Positions 23,108-31,208 of a stretch of 36,441 nucleotides of DNA are shown here, piece after piece (the stretch's first letter is position 1; each line of letters opens with the position of its first letter). The notes under the pieces are model-generated. The model was given only the letters and a program-made list of their open reading frames with translations. It was not told the origin of the DNA and searched no databases. This stretch comes from Burkholderiales bacterium (GTDB lineage Bacteria; Pseudomonadota; Gammaproteobacteria; Burkholderiales; Burkholderiaceae_C). The stretch covers positions 1 to 36,441 of the forward strand of contig JAFLDE010000036.1 in NCBI GenBank assembly GCA_017302655.1. Direction: 5' to 3'. The position numbers and the translations under genes are program-made.

Positions 23108-23442
23108 CCGCCGGCCCAGGTCACACCCGCTGGAGGTCGCGTTGCCAGCCAGCGGCAGCAACGCCACGGGTCCGGCCCCAAGAGAAATATCGAGTTCTAC
23201 GTGTTCCGCGGCCGCAGAACATCCGCCGCCGATGCGTCGGCGCCCATCGCCGACGCGAGTTTTCGGGGAGCTTGAATGGACTGAGGGGGCGGCGTCACAT
23301 CGGATCGAACTACGGCAAAAGCGAGGGCCATCAAGTCTCGAAGGCATCGCTTTGTCTATTTGCGCGGGCTGCCTTGTAAAGCGCAGCAGCCCCGAGCCTG
23401 TTCACGGCAGTCGTGCAGGAGGGGAACTACCAGGAGTTCCAA
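23108..23442. other. Intergenic region of 335 bp between paralogs 2 and 3
   Basis: It contains a strong terminator (23234-23263) and, in its last 180 bp, must hold the promoter for paralog 3; no clear -10/-35 pair is seen. Separate terminators and ribosome sites show that the paralogs are independent transcription units. Confidence 0.4.
23234..23263 (+). terminator. Intrinsic terminator after paralog 2
   Basis: GCGTCGGCG and CGCCGACGC make a perfect 9-bp stem with a 5-nt loop, followed by GAGTTTT. Confidence 0.75.
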
Positions 23443-23832
23443 ATGAAGCTTTATCTGAATCTCGATGACCCCACCCTCAATGACTACATCCTCATCGGCT
23501 TCTACGAGGACGAGTGGGACTGCACTGACGGGGTGCCCGACCCCTACGCAGAGCTATTGAGCCTCAACTTCCCTGAACTGGTGCTCGATCGCGAGGTGAC
23601 GCTGCGCGGGACCTTGTGGAGTCCGGAGTACTTCCTCGACCATCCGCTTCGCCATCGGGCCTTCTTGCTGGACGTCGACGCTATCCACGTTGAGATGTTG
23701 TGGGACCTTCTTGACTCCGTCCAGCTCACTCGGCGGCAGTTCGCCACCTCTTGCTTTTTGCGCCTTTGGCCGCAGACGGAGGAGTTCTTCGACAAGGTCG
23801 AGAGCCTTGGCGGGCACTTCTTCACCTTCTAA
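23443..23832 (+). CDS. Unknown protein, paralog 3 of a three-member local family
   Basis: 129 aa from the ATG at 23443, with AGGAG 6 nt upstream. Strongly acidic: the N-terminal half has LNLDDPTLNDYILIGFYEDE. Family signature: EWDCTDGVPDPYAELLSLNF, then LVLDREVTLRGTLW, a FLLDVDAIHVEMLWDLLDSV helix, and a final strand. The high Asp/Glu content could suit a DNA-mimic or immunity-type role, but no known family is recognised. A bidirectional terminator lies about 55 bp downstream, between it and the convergent gene at 23983-24345. Confidence 0.75.
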   Translation: MKLYLNLDDPTLNDYILIGFYEDEWDCTDGVPDPYAELLSLNFPELVLDREVTLRGTLWSPEYFLDHPLRHRAFLLDVDAIHVEMLWDLLDSVQLTRRQFATSCFLRLWPQTEEFFDKVESLGGHFFTF

Positions 23833-23885
23833 GCGACGACGGGGCGGACTAGCTGCCCTTGGCGATGGCTAGCTACTCAAGGAAA

Positions 23886-23921
23886 GGCGGCGCAGTTCAC
23901 AAGTGGGCTGCGCCGCCATTT
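23886..23921. terminator. Bidirectional terminator between convergent genes
   Basis: GGCGGCGCAG and CTGCGCCGCC form a perfect 10-bp stem with a 12-nt loop. T-rich tails follow on the plus strand (ATTTCGTTT) and, more weakly, on the minus strand (TTTCCTT). Confidence 0.7.
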
Positions 23922-23982
23922 CGTTTGGCTCCCGTTGGGATTGCAAGGAAATGGCAACTTCTCGATGTAGTGACGGGGCTTC

Positions 23983-24345
23983 TTACGGCGGGGTGAAGTC
24001 AGAGGTTTCGGCGGAACAACGCGCTGCAAGGACTTGGCAGACAGCGGCAAGGTCGCCCAGCTCGCCGAGAAGGTGGCCCAGCGCTTCGACGCTGTCGGCG
24101 CCAATGCTTCCTTCCTCCACGGCTGTCCCGCACTGGGACAGCAAGTGACCGATGGCGCCAACCCCTCGGGCCACGACGGCGGCAACCGTGCTTGCGTCGT
24201 CCCCGAGTCGCAGCAACAAGTGAGGGTCAGCCGCCCGGTAGTCGATCTGGCCGGCAGATTCGGGTAGTCGGGGGAGGGCGCCAAGAAGCCCCCGAAGGGG
24301 CCGCTCGGCATCCGTGCGATGGCTCGGTGCAGAGCTGCTGATCAT
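23983..24345 (-). CDS. Uncharacterised helical protein
   Basis: 120 aa. The last 70 residues form two or three amphipathic helices (AVVARGVGAIGHLLSQC and SVEALGHLLGELGDLAAVC), reminiscent in style of small DUF3077/DUF6124-type proteins; this is a weak guess. The start at 24345 lies 13 bp after the stop of the upstream gene on the same strand, so the two are co-transcribed. The ribosome site is poor. Confidence 0.55.
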   Translation of the reverse strand: MISSSAPSHRTDAERPLRGLLGALPRLPESAGQIDYRAADPHLLLRLGDDASTVAAVVARGVGAIGHLLSQCGTAVEEGSIGADSVEALGHLLGELGDLAAVCQVLAARCSAETSDFTPP

Positions 24346-24358
24346 GGCCTGCGCCGAG

Positions 24359-24868
24359 TCACTTCGGCTTGTTCCCGGTGCCCGGTCGACGGCTGATCTC
24401 GCGATACCAGCTGGGCGAAAGCTTCAGGCCGCTGGTGTCCGTGGTGATCTGTCGCTTGGGATCAACCCAGTTGCCCACATCGATGACATAGCCGAAGGGT
24501 TGGACGCCGGCGAGTCCCTTCACGTTGTGATGGACGACATGGCGGCCGATTTCGGTCTCCGGGTTGAAGTCGACACACAGGATGGCTACATCGGGCAGCT
24601 GCGGTCGGCAGGTGAGTTCGATCCAGTCCGACGCCATCAGGTCCGACAGGTTCCACAGCAGCTTCTGCACCATCGCGTCGTCGACCCAGAACGGGCCGTT
24701 GGCCGGCAGCCCGAGCAGGTGCGCCGCTGCCTTGACGTTGGCCAGCGTCTTGCCGGTCAGCGTTGCGATGCAGGCGAGCTGGTCGTCGTGCGTGCCCTCC
24801 ATCGGCACACGGGTGAACGGGGACTTGAAGCCGGCAGGCAGCTTGCCGTCATTCAGAATACTCGACAT
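24359..24868 (-). CDS. Conserved mobile-element accessory protein of unknown function
   Basis: 169 aa; ATG at 24868 with a CGGAG site 7 nt upstream. It contains a long conserved-looking opening (GFKSPFTRVPMEGTHDDQLA, CIATLTGKTLANVKAAA), then PDVAILCVDFNPETEIGRHV and a C-terminal SPSWYREI. I recognise this protein type from proteobacterial integrative elements and plasmids, where it has no assigned function. It shows no catalytic motif I can name. It lies between the excisionase-like gene and the 120-aa gene in what looks like a minus-strand unit. The 77-bp gap upstream contains the small palindrome ACTCG-ACC-CGAGT, a possible operator. Confidence 0.75.
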   Translation of the reverse strand: MSSILNDGKLPAGFKSPFTRVPMEGTHDDQLACIATLTGKTLANVKAAAHLLGLPANGPFWVDDAMVQKLLWNLSDLMASDWIELTCRPQLPDVAILCVDFNPETEIGRHVVHHNVKGLAGVQPFGYVIDVGNWVDPKRQITTDTSGLKLSPSWYREISRRPGTGNKPK

Positions 24869-24945
24869 GGATAATCTCCGAGGTTAAATACAAACCCGGC
24901 ATTGAGTTTGCTTTTTAATACTACTCGGGTCGAGTTTTTGACTGG

Positions 24946-25419
24946 CTATTGCAGTTGGCTGCCCTCGCTTTCCAGCCAATCAAGGTACTTATTTTTCTCT
25001 ATGAATACACGCCTAAAACCAGAGGGGCGTACTACGCATTTTGCAAATCTGCTCAGTGAGTAAGGTACGGCTTCTGGGTATCGAACTGCAGCGGCAGATC
25101 TAAAAATCAAGTGCCTGAGCGCGCTTTCGGTCAGCGGGCCCAGTGCAGCAGCTTCTGCGACCGTCAACAGACCGCGATCTGCACTTGGAGCAGCGGTGCG
25201 TGCGATGTCAGCTGGTGCTCTGCGGGGTGCCTGGTCGCCTCCACCGCTTCGCATTGATCCCTGAGCCTTATCAGCGCAAAAGTCCTCGGCACAGCGGCCG
25301 TTGGTCTTGAACAGGCGCCACATAAACGCATCTTCCAGTAGTTTTCCAATGTCTGAGTTCATGACTTGGTAGGTCCTTGTTTCGATGTTTCGTCTGGGGT
25401 TTTTTAACAATTCACGCAT
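24946..25419 (-). CDS. Putative excisionase / recombination directionality factor (HTH)
   Basis: 157 aa from the ATG at 25419 (purine-rich AGAGAG just upstream); the frame could also start at a TTG (25440) or an ATG (25362). The C-terminal 75 residues begin RGLLTVAEAAALGPLTESAL, followed by RHLIFRS and end FIEKNKYLDWLESEGS. This is the layout of MerR-like/AlpA-type DNA-binding domains used as excisionases. It lies 90 bp downstream of the integrase gene on the same strand. The N-terminal half has no known domain. A role in controlling excision is inferred from fold and position. Confidence 0.7.
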   Translation of the reverse strand: MRELLKNPRRNIETRTYQVMNSDIGKLLEDAFMWRLFKTNGRCAEDFCADKAQGSMRSGGGDQAPRRAPADIARTAAPSADRGLLTVAEAAALGPLTESALRHLIFRSAAAVRYPEAVPYSLSRFAKCVVRPSGFRRVFIEKNKYLDWLESEGSQLQ

Positions 25420-25508
25420 GACTCTCTCTAGAATAACCAACTTCGACTAATGTGGTTGCACCTGCAGGTTGGATACTGAGTTCGGAACCGCTTGGTAGCG
25501 TGTCGCAT

Positions 25509-26663
25509 TTACCTAGTGCCGGCCGCTGTGTCGGTGCCGTTGAAGCCAATCGGGCTGGAACTCAGCCTTCCGACGACCCCCACCAGGTGTTCTGAGCTGA
25601 GATGGCTGTAGCGCTTCACCATGGCAAGCGTTCGGTGCCCCAGGACCTCCGCAATCTCTCTGAGGGTGCACCCCTGCATCGCAAGGTAGCTCGCAGTCGT
25701 GTGGCGGATGTCGTGGAATCGAAAGTCTGGAATGCCTGCGCGTCTGAGCGCCGTCGCCCAACTCCGCTTGAAATCAAGGGGCTGTTGGTCGTCGGTGGAC
25801 CCCGGGAAGATCAACTGGTCTAGCAGTTCTCGAGGTGGCTCAAGGCTGTCGCCGGGCAGCAGCGACATCAGCGCAGAGAAGCCCCTTCCCATGAGCGGAA
25901 TGGAGCGCGTATCGCCGTTCTTCGTTCGGGTCAGCCGGAGGAAGCAGTAGGTTCTACCTGGCGAGTTGGGCTGCTCGGACGTGGGCCACCTGACGTCTGC
26001 CCACCGAAGCTTGAGGAGTTCTCCCTTGCGCATGCCGGTTGACAGGGCAATCTCAAACAGCGCTGGCAGCACCCGGTTGTCTGACACGGCCAGCGCTTCG
26101 CGTAGTGCTGCAATCTCCGCCGGTGTCAGGTATCGCTCGCGTTCGTTCCGAACCTTGGGCTTGGACACCATCTCCAGCGGCGATCTGGAAAGCCATTGCC
26201 ACTCCCTGACCGCCGTGTTGAACGCGTGTGAGAGCACAGCGAGGTAGCGCACGACGGTCGCAGGCGCCCGCAGCTTTTGCTTCTTACGCCCGAAGGGTGT
26301 GGCGCTCAGTTCATCGCGCGCTTTGGCAATGACAGAGGGTGTTAGGTCTGACAGGGCGTGGTGCCCGATCTTCGCGATCCACCAGTCAAGCTGCGGACCC
26401 TGATCCTGTTTCCGCTGCGGTTTGTGAACCGCGAGGATCTCAGACTTGTACCGGAGCAGCAGGTCTCGAACGGTACGACCTCGGGCGCTCAGTTCGGGAA
26501 GGAAGGTGCCAAGTTGCATCTCCGACTCGACCTTTTGCGCCCACATGCGGGCGGCGGTGAGGGAGTAAAACGACTTGTTCCTTGATGGGAAGCCGCGCCT
26601 GCGGATCTGGACTTGATACGTCCTCTTCCCGCCCCTATTTAGTCGCTCACGAATCGCAGCCAT
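25509..26663 (-). CDS. int: Tyrosine integrase of the island
   Basis: 384 aa. The ATG at 26663 is preceded by GGAGG 7 nt upstream; upstream in-frame codons add nothing family-like. Domains: N-terminal arm-binding (residues 1-60, KRTYQVQIRRRGFPSRNKSF), SAM-like core-binding (65-160), and catalytic (175-360) with R212 (STGMRKGEL), K248 (RTKNGDT), H317-x-x-R320 (FHDIRHT), H343 (LGHRTL) and Y352 (KRYSHL). All catalytic residues are present. It lies 181 bp from the right att core and reads away from it, as usual for tRNA-targeting islands. The split tRNA-Thr promoter outside the island reads directly into this gene. Confidence 0.95.
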   Translation of the reverse strand: MAAIRERLNRGGKRTYQVQIRRRGFPSRNKSFYSLTAARMWAQKVESEMQLGTFLPELSARGRTVRDLLLRYKSEILAVHKPQRKQDQGPQLDWWIAKIGHHALSDLTPSVIAKARDELSATPFGRKKQKLRAPATVVRYLAVLSHAFNTAVREWQWLSRSPLEMVSKPKVRNERERYLTPAEIAALREALAVSDNRVLPALFEIALSTGMRKGELLKLRWADVRWPTSEQPNSPGRTYCFLRLTRTKNGDTRSIPLMGRGFSALMSLLPGDSLEPPRELLDQLIFPGSTDDQQPLDFKRSWATALRRAGIPDFRFHDIRHTTASYLAMQGCTLREIAEVLGHRTLAMVKRYSHLSSEHLVGVVGRLSSSPIGFNGTDTAAGTR

Positions 26664-26755
26664 CCATGCCTCCGGCCACCAGCACGTCCGCTGGCGGGAA
26701 GAGAGCATCATGGTGTGCTCTGTGAGTCTCTAATTGTCCTGAGCAGTCGGTGGCG

Positions 26756-26776
26756 TTGTGCCACCGCTGTGCCAGG
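26756..26776 (+). promoter_or_regulatory. Candidate integrase arm-type site, right arm
   Basis: A 21-bp block with two TGTGCCA-type half-sites, matching 1052-1072 at 18 of 21 positions in the same orientation, 69 bp from the right core. It lies between the integrase start and the core, where P-arm sites are expected. Binding is inferred. Confidence 0.45.
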
Positions 26777-26844
26777 GGAACCAAACTTCGCTTGCTGCCG
26801 ACGCTAAGCTGTTGATTTAGCAGACCATCATGATGTGGTGCGCA

Positions 26845-26887
26845 TCGCATTACGAATGCGCTGCTCTACCAACTGAGCTATGCCGGC
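26845..26887 (-). tRNA. 5' half of the split tRNA-Thr(CGU) with right att core (26845-26857)
   Basis: The minus strand reads GCCGGCA (acceptor), a standard D arm, then the anticodon arm through ATTCGTAATGCGA, and then diverges into island sequence, which lacks a variable loop, T arm and acceptor 3' strand. Its acceptor pairs perfectly only with the 3' half at 888-933. It contributes 43 of the 76 nt of the reconstituted gene. In this state it cannot yield a functional tRNA. Confidence 0.9.
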
Positions 26888-26909
26888 ACGGCACCGAGCC
26901 AAGCCCAAT

Positions 26910-26915
26910 ATTCTA
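26910..26915 (-). promoter_or_regulatory. -10 element of the split tRNA-Thr promoter
   Basis: TAGAAT on the minus strand, 22 bp before the tRNA 5' end; the -35 is weak (CTGCAC after a 17-bp spacer). Transcription would run through the 5' half and into the island integrase. Confidence 0.45.
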
Positions 26916-27051
26916 GTGCACAAAGGTGATGGGTGCAGCTGGCGCCGAGCTGTAAGTTGTTGCTGCGGCCTCGGGCAAATACGCATCTTTCGGCTGAAGC
27001 AGGGCGCGAATATGTCGGGACTGGCGATCTGTCTCCATTGGAGGACGCGAC

Positions 27052-29853
27052 ATGCGGCGAGCTTTGGTGGTTCTCGGTCTGTTGCTGGGCACGTTGATGC
27101 CGGCGAGTTCGTACGCCCAAGCCTGCGATTTCTGCGGCAAGCGAATCGAAAGCCTTGCGCAGCCTGTGAGGTTGGCTGGCACCTGGCTCTTCACACGCGA
27201 TGACGCACCACAGAACGCAGATCCCGCATCACCGACGGACAGTTGGGTCACGCTCAAAGCACCGGGCCCATGGAAGAAGGCCTACAACGACGGCAAGGTG
27301 TTCTCCGTCGGCTGGTATCGAGGCGAGTTCCAGTTCGCTCCCGAACTCGTAGGGCGCGAAGTGGTCGTTCTGGTGAACACGTACATGGCACCCATGCGCC
27401 TGTACGTCAACGGCCAGATGGTCTATGCCAGACCGAACCGCGTGAACGTGGAGCGCTACTACTCGATTCAGGCGGCGCCGCTGCGCTTCAAGGTGCCGGC
27501 AGAGAAGGTGACCCTGGCTCTTCGAGTGGAAACGCCGTTGATGACGGGCGTGTACCAATTGCCTTTCGAGTTGCACGCCTACCAGGAAGACGACGCCAGT
27601 CTCGTCGGCTGGGCCATCTGGGGGGGCGAATTGCGGACCATCGCGGGCTGGGTGGCGCTGTTCTTCGGCATGTTCTTCCTGCTTGTCTTTTCGAAGACGC
27701 GCTATGGGCTCTACCTTGCTGCGGCCCTTGGCTCCGTGTTTGGAAGCATCTTTCTCATCGTGCCGGCTGACTACCTGGCTGCACTGGTTCCCATCAAGAC
27801 CCTGACCTACCTGCACTACACAGGGCTGTTCGGAACCTTGTTCTTCTTCATGTTTGCGCAGTACTTCTACCGATTCTTTCCGCGGGCCAATTGGGTCGTC
27901 GGCGTGCTGCTGGCCATACCTGCCGTGGGGATGGCGGCCATGGCCGTGCACGAAAACCTGTCAGTCTTCCAACTTCTGCGCAGTCTGCTGTTCGTGGTCC
28001 TCCTGGTGGTGACGCTGGCCATCATCTACTTCTATTACCGCGGCGCGATGCTCAAGCGCCCAGGCGCGAAGACGATGCTGGTGGGCATGCTGCTGTACTT
28101 CCTCGGCGCGCTGAACGACATGCTGCTGGCAGTAGGAGCAATCCAGTCCTTGAGTCTGGCCTCAACGGCCCTCATCCTGGCTCTGGGCGCGATGCTCTAT
28201 GTATCGGTGCAGAGCTTTGCCAACACCTTCCTGGAGAACAAGCGACTGGTCGGCGACCTGCGCGAGGTGAACGAGAACCTGGAGGGTTTGGTCTCGCAGC
28301 GCACCGCTGCTTTGCGCGAGAAGACCAATGACATCCAGGCCATGCTGCAGAACATGCCCCAAGGCGTGCTCACGCTGACGGCTGACGGCAAGGTGCATCC
28401 CGAGTACTCGGCGTTCCTGGAGCAGATCTACGTCTGCGAGCGCATCGCTGGGCGTGATGGCATGGAGTTCCTGTTCGGGCAGGCGGACCTGGGTGCCGAC
28501 CAGCGGGACAGCCTGTCGGTGGCGGTCGCCTCGGTGATCGGAGAGGACGCCATGAACTACGAGTTCAATTCGCACCTGCTGGTACCTGAGTGCGATGTGC
28601 AACTCGCGAGTGGCCAGCGCAAGTCGCTGGCGTTCAGTTGGTCCCCCATCGTTGGCGCCGGCGATGTGGTCGAGAAGTTGATGATTTGTGTGCGCGATGT
28701 CACCGAACTCAAGCGGCTGGCGGCGGAGTCTGCGGGGCAGAAGCGCGAGTTGGAGTTGATCGGCGAGATCCTCAAGGTGAGCCAGGAGAAGTTCCAGGCC
28801 TTCATGGAGTCCGCGCAAGGGTTCGTGGCGGAGAACCGCCGAATCATCCTTTCGCTTCGTGGAGGAGACCGCGAGGCCGTCAATCTGCTGTTCCGCAACA
28901 TGCACACCATCAAGGGCAACGCCCGAACGTACGGCTTGCTGCATCTGACCAATGTGGTGCATGAGGCTGAGTCCAGCTACGACGCGCTTCGCAAGCAGGA
29001 TGAGTCAGAGCCAGACACCAGCCGACTTCTGGCTGAATTGGATGCCGTGCAGGACGGCCTGGCGGAATACGCGCGCATCAACGACCAGACGCTCGGTCGC
29101 AAGGGACCAGGGCGACGTGGCTCGGTCGACAAGTTCCTGATGGTGGATCGCCAGCAGCTTGGTGATGCGCTGGGCGCCTTGCAGCGGGTCGATCGCGGCA
29201 GCCTGGAGGCCATGCGCTCTGCCATCGATGAGGCGGAGCATGTGCTTCGTCGCATCGGTACCGAGACGCTTGAAGAGGTGCTGGCCGGTCTCATCGAGGG
29301 ACTTCCCGCGCTGGCGCAAGAGTTGGGCAAGGAGGCGCCGGTCGTTCGCATCGATGCTGCCGGTCTGCGCACCAAGTCTCAACTCGGTGGCTTGCTGCGC
29401 AATCTGTTCACGCATTTGCTGCGCAACGCGGTGGACCATGGCCTTGAGAGCGCTGGCGAGCGATTGGCCGCCGGGAAGCCGAGCCAAGGCCTCATCGAAT
29501 TGCGCGGGCGCCTGGACGCCAACCACCTGGAATTGGTCCTTCGTGACGACGGCCGAGGCCTGGCGCTTTCGCGCATTCGCGCCAGGGCGCTGGAGAACGG
29601 CTTGGTGGAGCCTGGGCAAGTGCTTTCTGATCAGGCCATCGCCGACTTGATCTTCCTGCCAGGCTTCTCGACGGCGGAATCGGTCACTGAGGTGTCAGGT
29701 CGTGGCGTGGGCATGGATGCTGTGCGCGACTTCCTGCGCCGTGAGGGCGGGCAGATTGCCGTGCGCTTCTTGGATGGCAGTCCCGAAGGGGCAGACTTCA
29801 GAAGCGCTGAAATGGTGATTCAATTGCCGGCAGCGGCGGCGGTGACCGCCTGA
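27052..29853 (+). CDS. Hybrid sensor: 7TM receptor with PAS, Hpt and CheA-like kinase domain
   Basis: 933 aa; ATG at 27052 with GGAGG 7 nt upstream. Order: signal peptide (1-23); an extracytoplasmic beta-rich 7TMR-DISM-like domain (about 40-190); seven hydrophobic helices (about 200-400); a coiled coil; a PAS-like domain (about 425-560); an Hpt domain with phospho-acceptor H618 (RNMHTIKGNARTYG); and a CheA-type HATPase with N box LLRNAVDHGLE, DDGRGL and SGRGVGMDAV. No CheW-like domain is visible at the C-terminus, where CheA normally has one. It probably senses a periplasmic signal and phosphorylates the CheY encoded at the operon end. First gene of a five-gene operon. Confidence 0.88.
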   Translation: MRRALVVLGLLLGTLMPASSYAQACDFCGKRIESLAQPVRLAGTWLFTRDDAPQNADPASPTDSWVTLKAPGPWKKAYNDGKVFSVGWYRGEFQFAPELVGREVVVLVNTYMAPMRLYVNGQMVYARPNRVNVERYYSIQAAPLRFKVPAEKVTLALRVETPLMTGVYQLPFELHAYQEDDASLVGWAIWGGELRTIAGWVALFFGMFFLLVFSKTRYGLYLAAALGSVFGSIFLIVPADYLAALVPIKTLTYLHYTGLFGTLFFFMFAQYFYRFFPRANWVVGVLLAIPAVGMAAMAVHENLSVFQLLRSLLFVVLLVVTLAIIYFYYRGAMLKRPGAKTMLVGMLLYFLGALNDMLLAVGAIQSLSLASTALILALGAMLYVSVQSFANTFLENKRLVGDLREVNENLEGLVSQRTAALREKTNDIQAMLQNMPQGVLTLTADGKVHPEYSAFLEQIYVCERIAGRDGMEFLFGQADLGADQRDSLSVAVASVIGEDAMNYEFNSHLLVPECDVQLASGQRKSLAFSWSPIVGAGDVVEKLMICVRDVTELKRLAAESAGQKRELELIGEILKVSQEKFQAFMESAQGFVAENRRIILSLRGGDREAVNLLFRNMHTIKGNARTYGLLHLTNVVHEAESSYDALRKQDESEPDTSRLLAELDAVQDGLAEYARINDQTLGRKGPGRRGSVDKFLMVDRQQLGDALGALQRVDRGSLEAMRSAIDEAEHVLRRIGTETLEEVLAGLIEGLPALAQELGKEAPVVRIDAAGLRTKSQLGGLLRNLFTHLLRNAVDHGLESAGERLAAGKPSQGLIELRGRLDANHLELVLRDDGRGLALSRIRARALENGLVEPGQVLSDQAIADLIFLPGFSTAESVTEVSGRGVGMDAVRDFLRREGGQIAVRFLDGSPEGADFRSAEMVIQLPAAAAVTA

Positions 29854-29865
29854 GGGCACAGCAGC

Positions 29866-30597
29866 ATGATGAACGTGATCCTTGCCGCCATGGTGGGTGC
29901 AGTGCTTGGCGGCTCAATGGTTTTCTGGTGGATGCGCCGAGACAGCACCTTTCGTGCGGCGGCGGTGTCGTCTGAGGGGGGCGATGGGGCGGAAGCACGC
30001 CATCAGCAGGAGCTGGCTGCCGCTGCGCGAGCCGAACTGCAGGACGTGCAAACAGAGGCGGTGCGGGTGCGGCGCGAACTGGAGTCGCGCATTGCGCAAC
30101 AACAGCGCGATGGCGACGCACAGCTTGCTCAAGTCCGGCGTCAGCACAGCGGGGCTCAGCTGGATGCGATGAAGAACTGCGAACTGCTCGCAGAGCAGTT
30201 GGGCCAGTTGCTGACGGTGGTGCGCACCTTCGAGCGTTGGGATGCAGAGATGAACAACCTGCTGTCGCACAACCGCGAGATGCATGCGCGCAATGACGAG
30301 TTCGCCTCCATCGTCGAACAGGTGGTGATCGTGGCATTGAACGCCGGCATTGAGGCGGCACGCGCCGGTGAGCATGGACGGGGTTTCGCCGTGGTGGCCA
30401 GTGAAGTTCGACAGCTGGCGGCACGTGCCGAGAAGCTGTCCAAGGAATACCGCGCCAATCTGTTCAAGAACGACATGATCACCACCTCGACCTTCCAGGA
30501 TCTACAGGCGGGCGGCAAGATGATCACCAGCGTGGTCACTGGCCTGGATGTCTTGAACAAGAAGACGCGCGGTGCGCTGGCGGGGCTCAGCGAATGA
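29866..30597 (+). CDS. Minimal methyl-accepting chemotaxis-like protein
   Basis: 243 aa. One N-terminal membrane helix ([20 protein letters not shown]), then a coiled coil, then the MCP signalling tip [20 protein letters not shown] with [13 protein letters not shown]. There is no periplasmic ligand domain, no HAMP, and the cytoplasmic hairpin is short. The conserved tip normally binds CheA and CheW. It starts 13 bp after the kinase gene and its stop overlaps the next start (ATGA). Probably a scaffold or adaptor of the unusual kinase rather than a receptor; this is inference. Confidence 0.88.
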   Translation: MMNVILAAMVGAVLGGSMVFWWMRRDSTFRAAAVSSEGGDGAEARHQQELAAAARAELQDVQTEAVRVRRELESRIAQQQRDGDAQLAQVRRQHSGAQLDAMKNCELLAEQLGQLLTVVRTFERWDAEMNNLLSHNREMHARNDEFASIVEQVVIVALNAGIEAARAGEHGRGFAVVASEVRQLAARAEKLSKEYRANLFKNDMITTSTFQDLQAGGKMITSVVTGLDVLNKKTRGALAGLSE

Positions 30598-31208
30598 GCG
30601 TTGCGCAGCGTCAGCGCAGTGCCTTGGCGGCGGACAAGGCAACTGGTGCCGTCACTGAAGCAGCGCGCCAGAGCTTCGATCATTTGCTGCAGCGCGCTTG
30701 GCGTGCGGGCATGGTGCCGGAAGGTGCCACGGTGGAGATCGCTCCGATTGCCTCGCTGCCACCCAAGATGAAGGAGAAGCACGCCATCGTGCTGACCATC
30801 GCGGGCTACGGCATGCGTTTGCTGGTCACGCTCTATTTCAAGCTGGACGCCGATACGCGCGCGCACTTTGAGCAGTTGAACCGCGTGGAACCCGGAACGA
30901 TGAGCGAGCAGGCATTTCTGGATGCTTTGGCCGAGTGCGGCAACATCTGTGCGGGCGCCTTCAACCGATACCTGGGCGATCATTTCCCGCACATCGGCAT
31001 GTCCACGCCCAACCTGTTGTCAAGAGAGTCCATGGCCTACGTGGACAGCCTGGGGCGAAGCCTGCCACGGCATTTCGAGATGCGCGGCTTGGCCCAGACC
31101 TATTGGGCGAGTCTGTTCATCGTGGCCTACAACGATCTGAACTTTGCCGTGCGCATCGAAGCCGAGGCAGAGACAGCCGACGACACGGGTGAGCTGGAGA
31201 TGTTCTGA
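30594..31208 (+). CDS. CheX/CheC-like protein, likely CheY-P phosphatase or adaptor
   Basis: 204 aa. Residues about 105-135 carry [20 protein letters not shown], the E-x-x-N-x-x-x-G helix that forms the active site of CheC/CheX phosphatases (E113, N116 by rough count), followed by a P-N-L-L strand. The preceding 60 residues form alternating strands as in the family. CheX-type proteins dephosphorylate CheY-P. ATGA overlap with the MCP-like gene and TGATG overlap with the next gene show tight coupling. Only one of the usual two phosphatase helices is clear. Confidence 0.75.
   Translation: MSVAQRQRSALAADKATGAVTEAARQSFDHLLQRAWRAGMVPEGATVEIAPIASLPPKMKEKHAIVLTIAGYGMRLLVTLYFKLDADTRAHFEQLNRVEPGTMSEQAFLDALAECGNICAGAFNRYLGDHFPHIGMSTPNLLSRESMAYVDSLGRSLPRHFEMRGLAQTYWASLFIVAYNDLNFAVRIEAEAETADDTGELEMF

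Larger units (their letters stand above)
921..26857. mobile_element. Genomic island of about 25.9 kb integrated in the anticodon loop of tRNA-Thr(CGU)
   Basis: Bounded by 13-bp direct repeats inside the two halves of a tRNA-Thr gene. A tyrosine integrase (25509-26663) sits at the right end, next to an excisionase-like gene. Excision at the core would restore a canonical 76-nt tRNA. The cargo is dominated by SOS/mutagenesis and anti-phage-type genes; no conjugative transfer genes, phage structural genes or relaxase were recognised. An intact tRNA-Thr(CGU) inside the island probably compensates for the split host gene. The 1389-2684 gene may be a replication protein. Length between equivalent core positions is 25,924 bp. 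Confidence 0.88.

Noticed and set aside
23877-24311. Alternative minus-strand 144-aa ORF
   Set aside because: Overlaps the 120-aa ORF at 23983-24345, which has better helical protein composition and couples to the upstream gene.
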